Of a stretch of DNA of 64,000 nt, positions 1 to 11,916 are shown one piece after another. Position 1 is the stretch's first letter, and each line of letters starts with the position of its first letter. Origin of the DNA: Panulirus ornatus (taxonomy: Eukaryota > Arthropoda > Malacostraca > Decapoda > Palinuridae). The notes under the pieces were generated by a model that saw only the letters and a program-made list of their open reading frames with translations, made no database searches and was not told the origin of the DNA. The position numbers and the translations under genes were made by a program. The stretch lies in the NCBI RefSeq assembly GCF_036320965.1, contig NC_092236.1:16645518-16709517 (forward strand), written 5' to 3'.

Positions 1-592
1 TAAATGCTACATACAAATCCATTTGCTTCTCTAAGTATTTCTCACATACATTCTTCAAAGCAAACACCTGATCCACACATCCTCTACCACTTCTGAAACC
101 ACACTGCTCTTCCCCGATCTGATGCTCTGTACATGCCTTCACCCTCTCAATCAATACCCTCCCATATAATTTACCAGGAATACTCAACAAACTTATACCT
201 CTGTAATTTGAGCACTCACTCTTATCCCCTTTGCCTTTGTACAATGGCACTATGCACGCATTCCGCCAATCCTCAGGCACCTCACCATGAGTCATACATA
301 CATTAAATAACCTTACCAACCAGTCCACAATACAGTCACCCCCTTTTTTAATAAATTCCACTGCAATACCATCCAAACCTGCTGCCTTGCCGGCTTTCAT
401 CTTCCGCAAAGCTTTCACTACCTCTTCTCTGTTTACCAAATCATTTTCCCTAACCCTCTCACTTTGCACACCACCTCGACCAAAACACCCTATATCTGCC
501 ACTCTATCATCAAACACATTCAACAAACCTTCAAAATACTCACTCCATCTCCTTCTCACATCACCACTACTTGTTATCACCTTGTTATCGTC
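1..592 (-). mobile_element. LINE R (RTE-like) fragment: N-terminal half of the reverse transcriptase
   Basis: The minus strand reads as the N-terminal part of a non-LTR retrotransposon reverse transcriptase, the enzyme that copies element RNA into DNA at a nicked target. Visible in order from right to left are a linker region (WSEYFEGLL), the finger motif GKAAGLDGI near 361-395, PEDWRNACIVPLYKGKGD near 225-275, NYRGISLLSIPGK near 175-215 and EEQCGFRSGRGCVDQVF near 75-120. This order matches RTE-type elements. The reading is open over the part checked. The sequence runs off the left edge of the window, so the catalytic FADD half may lie outside. Its right edge abuts a terminal tag of another family at about 593. 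The clade name is an estimate; LINE RT identity is secure. Confidence 0.88.
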
Positions 593-628
593 TTTCATTT
601 TCCCCGTGGACTCATAGGAATATATATT
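593..628 (+). mobile_element. Terminal tag of LINE J fused to truncated LINE R
   Basis: A short stretch reading TTCATTTTCCCCGTGGACTC followed by ATAGGAATATATA matches the outer end of the J family seen at 37421-37450 (antisense) and 49811-49850. Only the last 26-30 bases of the family are present, followed by a few TA units. It sits exactly where the LINE R fragment ends, so this is a junction between two retroelement pieces. Whether it arose by insertion or by template switching cannot be decided from one copy. Confidence 0.55.
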
Positions 629-870
629 TCTTTTTTCTTTTCTTTCAAACTATTCGCCATTTCACGCATTAGCGAGGTAGCGTTAAGAACAGAGGACTGG
701 GCCTTTGAGGGAATACCCTCACCTTGCCCAATTCTCTGTTCCTTCTTTTGGAAAATTAAAAAAAAAAACGAGAGGGGAGGATTTCCAGCCCCCCGTTCCC
801 TCCCCTTTTAGTCGCCATCTACGACACGCAGGGAATACGTGGGAAGTATTCTTTCTCCCCTATCCCCAGG

Positions 871-872
<2 letters not shown>
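629..872 (-). mobile_element. SINE-like 230-bp element, copy A
   Basis: One of six copies in the window (A-F). In the sense direction (minus strand) it starts with a near-palindrome TTCCCTGGGGATA at 872, passes a GGCGACTAAAAGGGGAGGGA block, a T-rich tract, TTCCAAAAGAAGGAACAGAG, and ends with CGCTACCTCGC and an A-rich tail near 629-650. There is no long reading frame. The A-rich end and the 3' resemblance to LINE R make it look like a SINE, but no pol III A/B boxes were found. Copy B at 1277-1523 is its inverted partner, about 88-90% alike by eye. Confidence 0.8.

Positions 873-950
<78 letters not shown>
873..950. repeat. (AT)n microsatellite, about 39 units
   Basis: Pure AT dinucleotide array between the 5' end of SINE-like copy A and a LINE R fragment. 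It is self-complementary and could extrude as a cruciform. Confidence 0.97.
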
Positions 951-953
<3 letters not shown>

Positions 954-1233
954 CTCCATCCTTCCACCTCCAATTTGGTCGACCACTTCTCATTCCCTCC
1001 ACCTCTGACACATATATCCTTTGTCAATCTTTCCTCATTCATTCTCTCCATGTGACCAAACCATGTCAATACACCCTCTTCTGCTATCTCAACCACACTC
1101 TTTCCATTACAACCCGTCTCTCTTACCCTTTCACTACTTACTCAATCAAACCATCTTACACCACATACAGTCCTCAAACATCTAATTTCCAACACATCCA
1201 CCCTCCTCCGCACAACCCTATCTACAGCCCACA

Positions 1234-1235
<2 letters not shown>
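951..1235 (-). mobile_element. LINE R fragment (3' part of RT) nested in (TA)n
   Basis: The minus strand encodes the same segment as 12190-12490 of the best R copy, including the region read there as RRRMDVLEMRCLRTMCGVRW and VVERAEEGVLKWFGHMERM. Here it is diverged and broken. Both ends stop abruptly in (TA)n arrays, so the fragment is truncated at both ends or was captured inside a microsatellite. It lies inside the inverted pair of SINE-like copies A and B. Confidence 0.85.

Positions 1236-1278
<43 letters not shown>
1236..1278. repeat. (TA)n microsatellite
   Basis: Pure TA array of about 43 bp between the LINE R fragment and SINE-like copy B. It merges with the first bases of copy B. Confidence 0.97.
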
Positions 1279-1282
<4 letters not shown>

Positions 1283-1521
1283 GGGGATAGGGAAGAATGA
1301 ATACTTCTCACGTATTTCCTGCGTGTCGTAAAAGGCGACTAAAAGGGGAGGGAGTGGTGGGCTGTAAATCCTCTCCTCTCGTTTTTTTTTTTTTTTATAT
1401 TTTCCAAAAGAAGGAACAGAGAAGGGGGCCAGGTGAGGATATTCCCTCAAAGGCCCAGTCCTCTGTTCTTAACGCTACCTTGCTAACGCGGGAAATGACG
1501 AATAGTATGAAAGAAAAAAAG

Positions 1522-1523
<2 letters not shown>
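1277..1523 (+). mobile_element. SINE-like 230-bp element, copy B
   Basis: Sense-strand copy starting with ATCCCTGGGGATAGGG and ending in GAAATGACGAATAGTATGAAAGAAAAAAAG. It is the inverted partner of copy A: the two 5' ends face each other across (TA)n, a LINE R fragment and (TA)n. A 15-base T run at about 1383-1397 separates its halves. It is followed directly by another (TA)n. Confidence 0.82.

Positions 1524-1605
<82 letters not shown>
1524..1605. repeat. (TA)n microsatellite
   Basis: Pure TA array of about 82 bp forming the tail side of SINE-like copy B and the border of the next SINE. Confidence 0.97.
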
Positions 1606-1608
<3 letters not shown>

Positions 1609-1859
1609 TTGTGTGTGTGTGTTATGAGGAAAGAATCTTACGATCGTGCTGCCCTTTCTCTTAACCTTGCATATATGTGTCATGAGTTTACTCCAGAGGA
1701 CACACACACACACATACCAGCGCGAACCAGGTACCCATTTATCGACCAGCTCCGGGGGGAGGATGAACAGGTGGGAATGGTTGTAGGCCCACTGCCGCGC
1801 CCAGGATTCTAGTCTGGGAGGGTCTGTATGTGAATCATGATCAGCTATGTTAACCACAT
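1606..1859 (-). mobile_element. tRNA-derived SINE, copy S1
   Basis: On the minus strand the head near 1859-1790 reads like a degenerate tRNA: TGGTTAACATAGCTGATC (A-box region) then GACTAGAATCCTGGGCGCGG (B-box region). A body common to all copies follows (CATCCTCCCCCCGGAGCTGG, then GTCGATAAATGGGTACCTGG), then a short GT/CA stretch (1701-1714 on plus) and a 3' part matching copies S2 and S5. It is noncoding and needs LINE machinery to move. Its distal end is bounded by GT-rich sequence. Confidence 0.75.
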
Positions 1860-1887
1860 TGTGTGTGTGTGTGTGTGTGTGTGTGTG
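1860..1887. repeat. (GT)n microsatellite
   Basis: GT array of about 28 bp directly at the head side of SINE S1. Confidence 0.95.
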
Positions 1888-2455
1888 ATATTCTCGAAGC
1901 ATAAATTCTTTTGACTTCAATGATACTGTTCGGTACAAGCAGTAATGTCCGAAGATTATAGTCTCTTATTGTGAACAGAAGAAATCGTATGAATACACAG
2001 TTGTGATATACAAGAAACTCACAGAACGCCAATACCTGCACTGGGATATTCTATTTAGCTACTAGATTTAATACTAATATATATACAGAAGCATAATTGC
2101 ACCTCGAAAGCAATATACTTGAACCATCATCCTTCGACATTGAACCAATACAAAACTATTCGCAAAAAAGGAATAAACAGGTTCCAAGCGAGAATTCTGA
2201 TCAAGGAGCAAAATAAATCGTTGCCTCTAGTTATTTACTCGGATGCTAGAAATCTGTTTACAGGAGGAGTTCAGGTCGAGGTGACAGGTATGGAGAAGCA
2301 ATCATTAGACAGGTGTGGACGGCCTAGTTGGACCTCATCCAGGCCAGCCAAGCCCTTCCCCACTTCTGTACCTCATCCTCAAGGCCCAGCACATACTTCG
2401 CATGTACATGTGAAAGCCTCAGCTCTGGCCTTGGCATATATATATATTATGTATG

Positions 2456-2458
<3 letters not shown>
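1888..2458. other. Unassigned sequence
   Basis: Balanced-composition sequence with no recognisable gene or repeat. Part of an open frame begins at 2119, but it owes its length to the following (TA)n array. Nothing supports coding. Confidence 0.5.

Positions 2459-2526
<68 letters not shown>
2459..2526. repeat. (AT)n microsatellite
   Basis: AT array of about 68 bp flanked by ATGTATGT variants on both sides. Confidence 0.97.
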
Positions 2527-2534
<8 letters not shown>

Positions 2535-2805
2535 TTCATTGAATGAAAGTTAGTAAACATCAGAGTAAAAATTAAAGTAATTTTTTATCGTCATGTTTTA
2601 TAAACATTAGGGCGAACACCTTCTCTTCATGAAAACATGTGGTGGCCTTGCTCACTGCCAAGTATCTCAATGTAAAGAGAGATCTGACGATGAACTGATA
2701 AATATAAAAAGGATGAAAACAAACACAAACGCTCTAAAAACACAAATACAAAACGCAAAATCAAACGTTAAATTACCCTAACACACGCACACGCATACAT
2801 ACACT
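2527..2805. other. Unassigned AT-rich sequence
   Basis: A-rich sequence with AAACACAAAC-like stretches leading into a CA-rich zone. No gene or element is recognised. Confidence 0.4.
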
Positions 2806-2810
2806 GTCTC

Positions 2811-2888
2811 ACACACACACACCCACACACACACACACACACACACACGTGTGTGTGTGCGTGTGTGTGTGTGGGTGGGTGGGTGGGT
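2811..2888. repeat. (CA)n/(GT)n palindrome
   Basis: A (CA)n run switches at 2848/2849 to a (GT)n run. The flanking variants mirror each other (ACCCACAC on the left, GTGTGGGT on the right), so the whole block is one imperfect inverted repeat of about 60 bp with no loop. The right half borders the 3' side of SINE S2. Confidence 0.9.
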
Positions 2889-3082
2889 GTTATTACTAAT
2901 GTGTTACGTGGAGAGAGTTTTACAGTCGCGATTCCTATGAGTCAACAAACACAGCTTAAGCCAGGCAACCATTCAACGACCAGACCCGAGGGAAGGATGA
3001 ACACCTTGGTTGGGTGTAGGCCGACTGCGCACCCAGGGTACAAACTCAAGGTCATTAACGCTAACCACGAAGGCACGTGAGT
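2889..3082 (-). mobile_element. tRNA-derived SINE, copy S2
   Basis: Minus-strand copy with the best readable head: CTTCGTGGTTAGCGTTAATG (A-box region) and CTTGAGTTTGTACCCTGGGT (B-box region), then GCGCAGTCGGCCTACACCCA and GTCGTTGAATGGTTGCCTGG. It lacks the internal GT/CA tract of S1 and S5. The 3' end reaches the GT half of the palindrome at 2811-2888. Confidence 0.78.
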
Positions 3083-3439
3083 AAATGTGTGCTGACTTGA
3101 CTGACGTCCACAAATGATATAACTTTCTGGTTCCAAGCCAAACACATCAACAACTTATGTAGCTCAAACTTGCCACTTCTTTTTACCAACCTCATCATTC
3201 GACAGCTATTTCTCCAACTAAGAAAACCAGTTCTTTTCGTCACTGTGTCTTTCTCTAACTCTCTCTTCACCTCCTTCCAGCGAACCTCTCCAATACCTTC
3301 CTCACCCAAGGTCCTCTAAATTCTCTCTAAAGTACAGATAGACAAAGCGTTCGCACCAGAAGCATACCCTCGTCATGTCCTAAGGGCATAGTGTGTCTTT
3401 CCTCACCTATATCGTCATTGTATGAAGATCTAAACTCTC
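3083..3439. other. Unassigned sequence before a LINE relic
   Basis: Pyrimidine-rich plus strand without recognisable motifs. It may be the degraded upstream part of the LINE relic that starts near 3440, but I could not read RT homology here. Confidence 0.35.
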
Positions 3440-3965
3440 CCTCCAGCTTGGGATCATGCCTCACCCCACCCAGTCCATAAGAAAGGAGACAGTCTTAACC
3501 CCTTTCAGCTATCGTTCCATCGTACTCACTTCTACTGTCCCTAGAGTTTTCGTAACTCTCCTTATCTCTCACTTTCTTAAACTCTTATAATATCATTCCC
3601 TTCTTTCATGTCACTGATATGACTTTTCTGGTGTAAGGTCTACTAGTAATTTTCTCTACTACGTGACCCAACACTAGTTCTTTCCCAAGAATATAGACGA
3701 TTCTTTCGTCGTGGTATTTGACATCTATAAAGCACATCACAGAGTGTAGCACAAACCTTTGTTTTTCTAAAACTCCTTTCCTTTGTCTTTTCTGATTCCC
3801 CTTTTCTCAGCTGAATAGTTTCCTCTCTCGTCGGAGATGGGGCAGCATCTCCCTCATACCCGGTCAACTGTGGTGTCGTCCCCACTTGGGATCTGACCAA
3901 TCGCCTGAACTCTACCATCTCTACATAGATGATTTCTATCTAACCTCTTACCCTGTTCACTCTTA
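3440..3965 (+). pseudogene. LINE reverse transcriptase relic (Jockey/I-like)
   Basis: The plus strand, read across several frames, gives the N-terminal to middle part of a non-LTR RT. Landmarks are VHKKGDSLNPF (usual form VPKKGD..NP..YRPI) near 3475-3510, SFVVVFDIYKAHHRV near 3703-3745 (usual form FVVALDISKAFDRV, carrying the first catalytic aspartate), and [11 protein letters not shown] near 3909-3942. Several frameshifts and stops are present, so it is not functional. It is a different family from LINE R. It ends before the (TA)n array at 4106. Confidence 0.72.
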
Positions 3966-4102
3966 CGCCAATGATTCCACCCACTTTTCCTTCCATCCTC
4001 ATTCCTATCCTTGATCTTCTCACACTGAACGTATCTCCTCAAAGGCCCAAGGGGGAAAGCAAATGACCTGTTTAGATTTAGATGCACAAAATCGCAATAC
4101 TT

Positions 4103-6141
<2,039 letters not shown>

Positions 6142-6196
<55 letters not shown>
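6142..6196. repeat. (CA)n microsatellite
   Basis: Pure CA array of about 55 bp directly upstream of a SINE head fragment. Confidence 0.97.
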
Positions 6197-6199
<3 letters not shown>

Positions 6200-6255
6200 A
6201 CTGACAATAAGTCAACACGGGGATGGGTTCGAATCCTGGGCGTGGCATACTTGAG
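6197..6255 (+). mobile_element. tRNA-derived SINE head fragment, S3
   Basis: GTTACTGACAATAAGTCAAC is followed by GGGTTCGAATCCTGGGCGTG. GGTTCGAATCC at 6226-6236 is a perfect RNA polymerase III B-box. The spacing and the following GGGCGTGGCA match the heads of S1, S2 and S4. Only the head is present, joined to (CA)n. A functional tRNA is unlikely because no acceptor stem or anticodon arm could be folded. Confidence 0.6.
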
Positions 6256-6923
6256 CAACTAAGTTCCTGTACAGTAAGATCATAAGACGATATAAGACAG
6301 CATTCGAAGTAGTCAGAGATTTCTATTTAGCAAATCCATCGGAAAACTTGCACTTATCTAAGTTCTGCGGGTGTAAGGAATAGAAATACATCGTCAGATT
6401 AAAAGAACCATCTCAGTCGAACTAAGTTCCAAATTTACTAAGAAGTTAAACCCTGAATGTGTAAACATAAAGATTAAACCCATCGTGAATCTGCACCAAA
6501 CCAGCCTCCTCGAGAGTTAAGTGTAACCTGTACATCGTCTAAGTCATTTCCTCTTCTGTCGATCTTGAACCAATTTTCGAATTGATCAAAAGCAAAATTC
6601 TACATCTAGTTGGCAGTGTGTACCTGGCCAGCCAACCCGGCCATCCAGGTGTGAAGGCCAGAGAGCCACCACCACCAAGACAAGCTCCCCATCAGCTAAA
6701 CTCGGGCGCTAACGTTCGTCTCTGAATTAAACCGTGGTTGGCGAGACGTAGATTAAATTTCTGACTAAATTCAGGCTGGAATTGCAATTTCATGACGTGT
6801 TCCAGCGAGGGCTCTCGCTAAGGCACGTGGCGAAATGGTGAGAGAGGACGATGAATGAAGAAGGACGAAGAGATGAAGGGAAGAAGAAGGAGAAATGAAA
6901 GAGGAGAAGGAGGAGGAGGGAGA

Positions 6924-6926
<3 letters not shown>
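6256..6926. other. Unassigned sequence
   Basis: No recognisable gene or repeat until the purine-rich approach (from about 6850) to the (GA)n array. Confidence 0.4.

Positions 6927-7003
<77 letters not shown>
6927..7003. repeat. (GA)n microsatellite
   Basis: Pure GA array of about 77 bp preceded by an interrupted GAA/GGA purine tract from about 6850. Confidence 0.98.
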
Positions 7004-7006
<3 letters not shown>

Positions 7007-7540
7007 GTGGTTGGGTGGAAAGGAGCGGTCATTCAATAATTCGCACCACGTTCTTGTTATTCGTCCACTTGCCAGGTCAAGGATTGTGTTTTTCCTGTCT
7101 CTGGTTTTTCATATTTCTTCAGAGAAAAACTGATTTATCTAAGTGATTATCTATTTAATTATTCATAGATGCGTCTTTTATTCGAAAGGGCAGGATGCAC
7201 AGAGGTAGTCAGGTTCTGTGTACTACTTAGTATCAATGTCAGTGTACACATGCAGTTGTTGAAATGTGTGGAATAAATGTGTGAATTGGTGCGTTTATGT
7301 ATCTATGTATCATGGCTCAGATTCTTGCGTCTCCATGTATGTATATATCAAAAGACACAAAAATACTCAGAGAATATCTAAAGTGTATATTTCTGTGCCT
7401 CTGATGAAAGCAAAACAAAAGATATTCGGATTAAAAAAGAAAATACGAGTAGCAATGTCTTTACGCCGCACCACATGAATTTGCCTAAATCATGTCTTAA
7501 CCATTAACACATACACAGAGAATCACTCCCCTTAGGTTCT
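7004..7540. other. Unassigned sequence
   Basis: AT-rich and T-rich sequence with no recognised element or gene. Confidence 0.4.
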
Positions 7541-7813
7541 CAAGAAGAAGAAGAAGAAGAAGAAGAAGAAGAAGAAGAAGAAGAAGAAGAAGAAGAAGAA
7601 GAAGACGAAGAAGAAGAAGAAGGGAAAAAGAAGAAGGGAAGAAGAAGTAGGGAAGAAGAAGAAGAAGAAGAAGAAGAAGAAGAAGAAGAAGAAGAAGAAG
7701 AAGAAGAAGAGGAGGAGGAGGAGGAGAAGAGTAGAGAAGGGAATGAAGGGAGAAGAAGAAGAAGAAGAAGAAGAAGAAGAAGAAGAAGAAGAAGAAGAAG
7801 AAGAAGAAGAAGA
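7541..7813. repeat. (GAA)n purine tract, about 270 bp
   Basis: Long, nearly pure purine strand made of AAG/GAA triplets with short GGGAAAAAG and GGAGGA interruptions. Long homopurine mirror repeats of this kind can form intramolecular triplex (H-DNA). All long frames here are poly-Ser/Phe/Leu artefacts. Confidence 0.96.
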
Positions 7814-8718
7814 CGGATAAAAAATCAAGAAAGAGCAAGAAGAAAAACTGAAAAGAAGAGACTCTTAAAAGTAAGACCGACTTAAACTTCCACAAAAATC
7901 TCTCAATGTTGGAACAAAACGTTGTTCACGTGAGACAGACGAAGGCTCGATAGATGCCAGAAGAATACAGGCCAAGGAGGTCGTAACCCCCGGGCTGTTC
8001 CCTTGTTGACGCAGTTTGAAGGATCAGGCGACCCAGACGACGCTCTTTTGTTTTCCCAGCGCTTTATGGGCGCCCTGGGATGCTTGTGGCCGCCAGGATA
8101 ATCTCAGCTATGCCGGCTACGTACGATAACTTTTGCTTTCTCAAGTCAAACTTTGGCATATTTTTTACGCTATTTTTGAATCATGAACAAAAAATAGTGT
8201 AGATATTTCATCGAACATATGTATAGAGATTTACATATATATTCAGATTGGATGATATATCTGCTTATAAACACATCCCTGACTAGTTACATTAATACCT
8301 TCTACTGTTACCTGCTTAAACACTATAGTCGCTTTCCTTAAGACTGAATCAATGAAGTTAAAAATAATCATGAGTCTGGTTAAATAACACCTTCTCCTAG
8401 ACATAGACAAGTCCGAAGACTTAAGTTACGTATAAATTCCAGTGTGGGCGGGACCACATATCAAAAGGTACGGTGATGCCTGTATGTTTGTGTGAGATGT
8501 GTGCTGGACAGTTGGGTGTGGAAGTTATATACTGGGCACGACGGGTCCTGTGATATGATGAATCTGAGTTTATAGTTCTGTACATATACATACGTGGAGG
8601 CCAGAACGCAGGCGAAAAAGTATAACATGTACATGCCTAGGGAGAGTAGTGTTTGATGGTGGAGTAGAAGCTAAGACTGAGTTGGAAGGGCGGTCGTTTT
8701 GTGTTTTTGTTTTTGTCA

Positions 8719-8720
<2 letters not shown>
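7814..8720. other. Unassigned sequence
   Basis: Balanced sequence without a recognised gene or repeat. 7920-8110 is relatively GC-rich. Confidence 0.4.

Positions 8721-8790
<70 letters not shown>
8721..8790. repeat. (TG)n microsatellite
   Basis: Pure TG array of about 70 bp at the 3' border of the LINE J relic. Confidence 0.97.
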
Positions 8791-8792
<2 letters not shown>

Positions 8793-9540
8793 TAGTCAGC
8801 GTCATATTTTTGCGGAGAGGGGGAGGGGGGAATCCATGAGTATAGATTGCTAAAGCGTGAAGCAAATGTAATTTTTTTCTTCTACTTGGGTTCCAGCGAC
8901 TATAAATTCTATGCTTTTGGTGGCAAGGGTCTAGGACTATTGCAAAGAATTGGGTGCCCAACAAATTGAAGTTGGATTCTATTGGGAGCGTTTTTGTTTC
9001 GCTGTGCAGGTGTTGAGTGTTTGTAGCTGCGTGGCAGTCGGTGGTTGTTCTGAAGGCCTTGTTTTCCTTGGTTTCTAGTTTTGCTACGTTTGTGTTTGAC
9101 GGGGCGGATGAAAAGGCAGGTGAGGTGAAATTTAGAGCGGAGAGGATGAGTCATGTGTAGAGGATGCTAAGGGATTCGTTCCCTTGTCCAAACTGGTGCT
9201 GGAAAGAGTTCCGGGAGCGTTTAGTTTGCTTACAACCTATGTCTTGACTGTCTGCATTGTTGGGGATAAATGTCGTGTGTGTGTGTGTGTGAGTGTATCT
9301 CATTGTGATACCTAGTACGGTTGTGGGAATGGCTGGCCATTCAACGGTGATCGGAGCAGGGTTTTAAAGACACAAGAATCACTTTGGGTTGTTGACTGGA
9401 GGAAAAGGGTTTTGGAAGATGGAGGATTTAGGAGCGGTCTGCTGCAAGGCTCTTAGGAGCGAAGTGATGAGGAGAAAACGAGAGTAAAAGAGGAAAAGGA
9501 AAAGGGAATTAGGTCATGGGGCTCAGCCAGCCCTCTTAAC
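8791..9540 (-). pseudogene. LINE J (Jockey-like) RT C-terminal relic
   Basis: Reading the minus strand from 9540 leftward gives the region after the RT catalytic core: TTVLGITM near 9303-9333 (usual form KVLGVTID), then SALNFTSPAF, then TNVAKLETKENKALRTTT near 9025-9080 (usual form KLE..QN.ALR..TG), then TNTQHLHSETKTLP near 8990-9025 and LLGTQFFAI near 8935-8960. Frames change several times. A (GT)n of about 17 bp at 9275-9291 interrupts the coding relic. The QHLH.E block is shared with 37421-38060, so the two are the same family. Confidence 0.68.
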
Positions 9541-10769
9541 AATGGTGTACGTTTGATTCTCTTTTTAAAACAGGACAACGATCATGGACACAATGTCCAC
9601 ATCGAAGGTTGGCCTTTACATGTATAGATACAAAGTATCTTACTACTTCTCGGTCTCGGACTCGTACACAAACCGGCGTGATTCAGAAGTAGCAACGCTG
9701 AATACCTAATTACGGTCTTAGAATGCACAAAAGCTTCGCGAAACATACATGATCCTAAATATCAAAGGTTTTACTATACACGTAAACGGTAATCCTATAC
9801 TAATATATTACTGAGCCTATAACACATGCCCGGGCCTCTGACAGTACCAGGTCCTATGATATATGAGTGTTAACAGAGTGAATGTATTTTCGAACAGACC
9901 AAATGCTGGAACACCGAAGACATATCCTATCCAGACGCAACCAACAGATAGCCTTTCTAGACTTTCTGAAAAAGAAAAAATATATATTTATATATATATA
10001 TATATATATCAAAATGAGCGACCTCAACACAGTGCAAGCAGTGACAACAAGCTTCACCTACGACATGGCGGAGAGGAATAACAAGGGGGATAAACACGTG
10101 GCTGATGAATTATCTTTACGATAAATTTCGTCCCAGATTCTCAGAAGCAGCAGGACTATAAATCAGCTCACTGTATGACCAGTTGTCGCTTTCATGGCCA
10201 CGGAACCAAATGTGCCAGCGGTGCCCGAGGGAAAAAGAAATGAATACAGAATATCTGGCTTCGTGTGGCTGAATTTAGTACTGGAGGAAAATGAACAGTG
10301 TGTCTGTATGAAAGTGGAACGATAACTTTTTTCCTTTTTTCCCCCATAGAGCACATATAAAGAGAAAAATATCATTTCTAGAACGGAATGAAGCATTGGT
10401 GCGTACCTTCTTAGGAGAGAAAAAGATATTTCGGTACTATAACCAAAAATCTCTTTAGCTCTTAAAAGACCACCTAAGAGATAAATGATAATACTAACAT
10501 CATTATCAAATATCTACTCATCTGTTCAAGATGAACTGGAACAACAACAACAACGAGACAAACAGCATCACTATTAAGAATTCCTCCAGTTATCGAATGT
10601 CATATGATAAATGAAATCAGTTCCATTATCAAGGATCATTGTAGCCGCTGAAATATATTGGAAATAAAGGAGAAACATCGAGTATTATGATCAAGACTCA
10701 ACTGCTGAAGTACATTTAGAGCAAAGGAAAGAAATATAATGAAGATGATATGGAGATGCTGATGTTATG

Positions 10770-10773
<4 letters not shown>
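9541..10773. other. Unassigned sequence
   Basis: No recognisable gene. A short TA tract lies at about 9980-10009. The rest is AT-rich and non-repetitive. Confidence 0.4.

Positions 10774-10839
<66 letters not shown>
10774..10839. repeat. (AT)n microsatellite
   Basis: Pure AT array of about 66 bp. Confidence 0.97.
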
Positions 10840-10842
<3 letters not shown>

Positions 10843-11720
10843 AAAAACTTTGGATCTTTGAAATGTATCTAGTACAAAAAAAGAAAGAGTAAGAGAACTA
10901 AAATACGACCAACAGGAATAAGCCTTGTTATGCAAGTGAAGACGAGGTCATGGTATAAAGGAAAAGAAAACATACACATCCACAGTATAACAAAACCCCA
11001 CCACAATAAATGTGGCAAGACTCACCTCTGCCTTCTGACCTTTGGTATACTCCACAGGCAAAAACAGATACTATTCTTTCCTGTTATATATCTTTTTTTG
11101 TTTGTTTGTTTTTGTTTCCTCTCTCTTTCAAAATCCTTGGTATTCTTAAAGTTCTGGTCCCCCCAAGATGCTCTCGAAGCCTGGCTCTGCCTGACCATTT
11201 GCAACAGCGAGAGTCACCTCCTCTCTCCCAAACGCTGAATATTTGTAAATTTACTTCGTCAACTTCCAATTCAGTCGATCAATTCTCATATAAAGAGACT
11301 CGCATCAGTTGATTCACGGCCCCAGGGTGGACGAAACTGACAAAATGTGAAGATGGATGGCGCACCCCCCCTGTAAGGCAGATATTCCCCTGTTACGTGG
11401 GTATCAAAAGCAACCTTGTAGACGCGTCATCTAAGGATCATTATCGCTAACTTACTCACATATGTTACTCTGGAGGCTGTAACGCATAAAGGAAGACGGT
11501 GAAATTTGCTTGTGTGCATTTTTCTCAATGGATCCCCTCATCTGAAAGAGAGAAAAATTGGTATCATTGGAACTCGGAGATCCGTCAGCGTTGTGTTAAG
11601 ACGACGGAAGACTTTTCATTGATATTTTGCTTCCGCGTGAAGGGGCGGCTCGACTCCCAGCGAGGCACATGTGAATGAACTGCTTCTATATTTCTGAGGA
11701 ACGGCTGGGTTCGTTAGCAG
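10840..11720. other. Unassigned sequence
   Basis: No recognised gene or element. It contains a TTTG-rich stretch at about 11094-11120. Confidence 0.4.
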
Positions 11721-11757
11721 CGCGCGCGCGTGTGTGTGTGTGGGTGTGTGTGTGTGG
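11721..11757. repeat. (CG)n-(TG)n alternating purine-pyrimidine tract
   Basis: CGCGCGCGCG runs directly into TGTGTGTGTG. This is classic potential left-handed (Z) DNA. Confidence 0.9.
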
Positions 11758-11821
11758 AGGGGGTCGTTCTGTTTCTCATATTTCTCCTCCGCGAAGAGTC
11801 AAATGCAACATCTCAAACTTA

Positions 11822-11845
11822 TTGATAATAATAATAACAATAATG

Positions 11846-11914
<69 letters not shown>
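11822..11914. repeat. (AAT)n microsatellite at the LINE R 3' end
   Basis: AAT array with a few AAC and GAT variants. On the sense strand of LINE R it is an (ATT)n tail directly after the A-rich end of the element. Short-repeat 3' tails are known for RTE-type LINEs. Confidence 0.95.

Positions 11915-11916
<2 letters not shown>

Noticed and set aside
705..1812. Open frames with long IYIYIY stretches
   Set aside because: They run through (TA)n arrays and antisense SINE sequence; the same pattern recurs at every TA array (for example 4063-4384, 37067-37514, 57811-58329).
6197..6255. tRNA gene because of a perfect B-box
   Set aside because: No acceptor stem, D arm or anticodon arm could be folded; the flanks match the SINE family.
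6790..7146. Frames with RERERE or SLSLSL runs
   Set aside because: Products of (GA)n/(CT)n arrays; no flanking conserved protein sequence at this or the other GA arrays.
7497..7895. 132-codon frame rich in Phe, Ser and Leu
   Set aside because: Entirely the complement of the (GAA)n tract.
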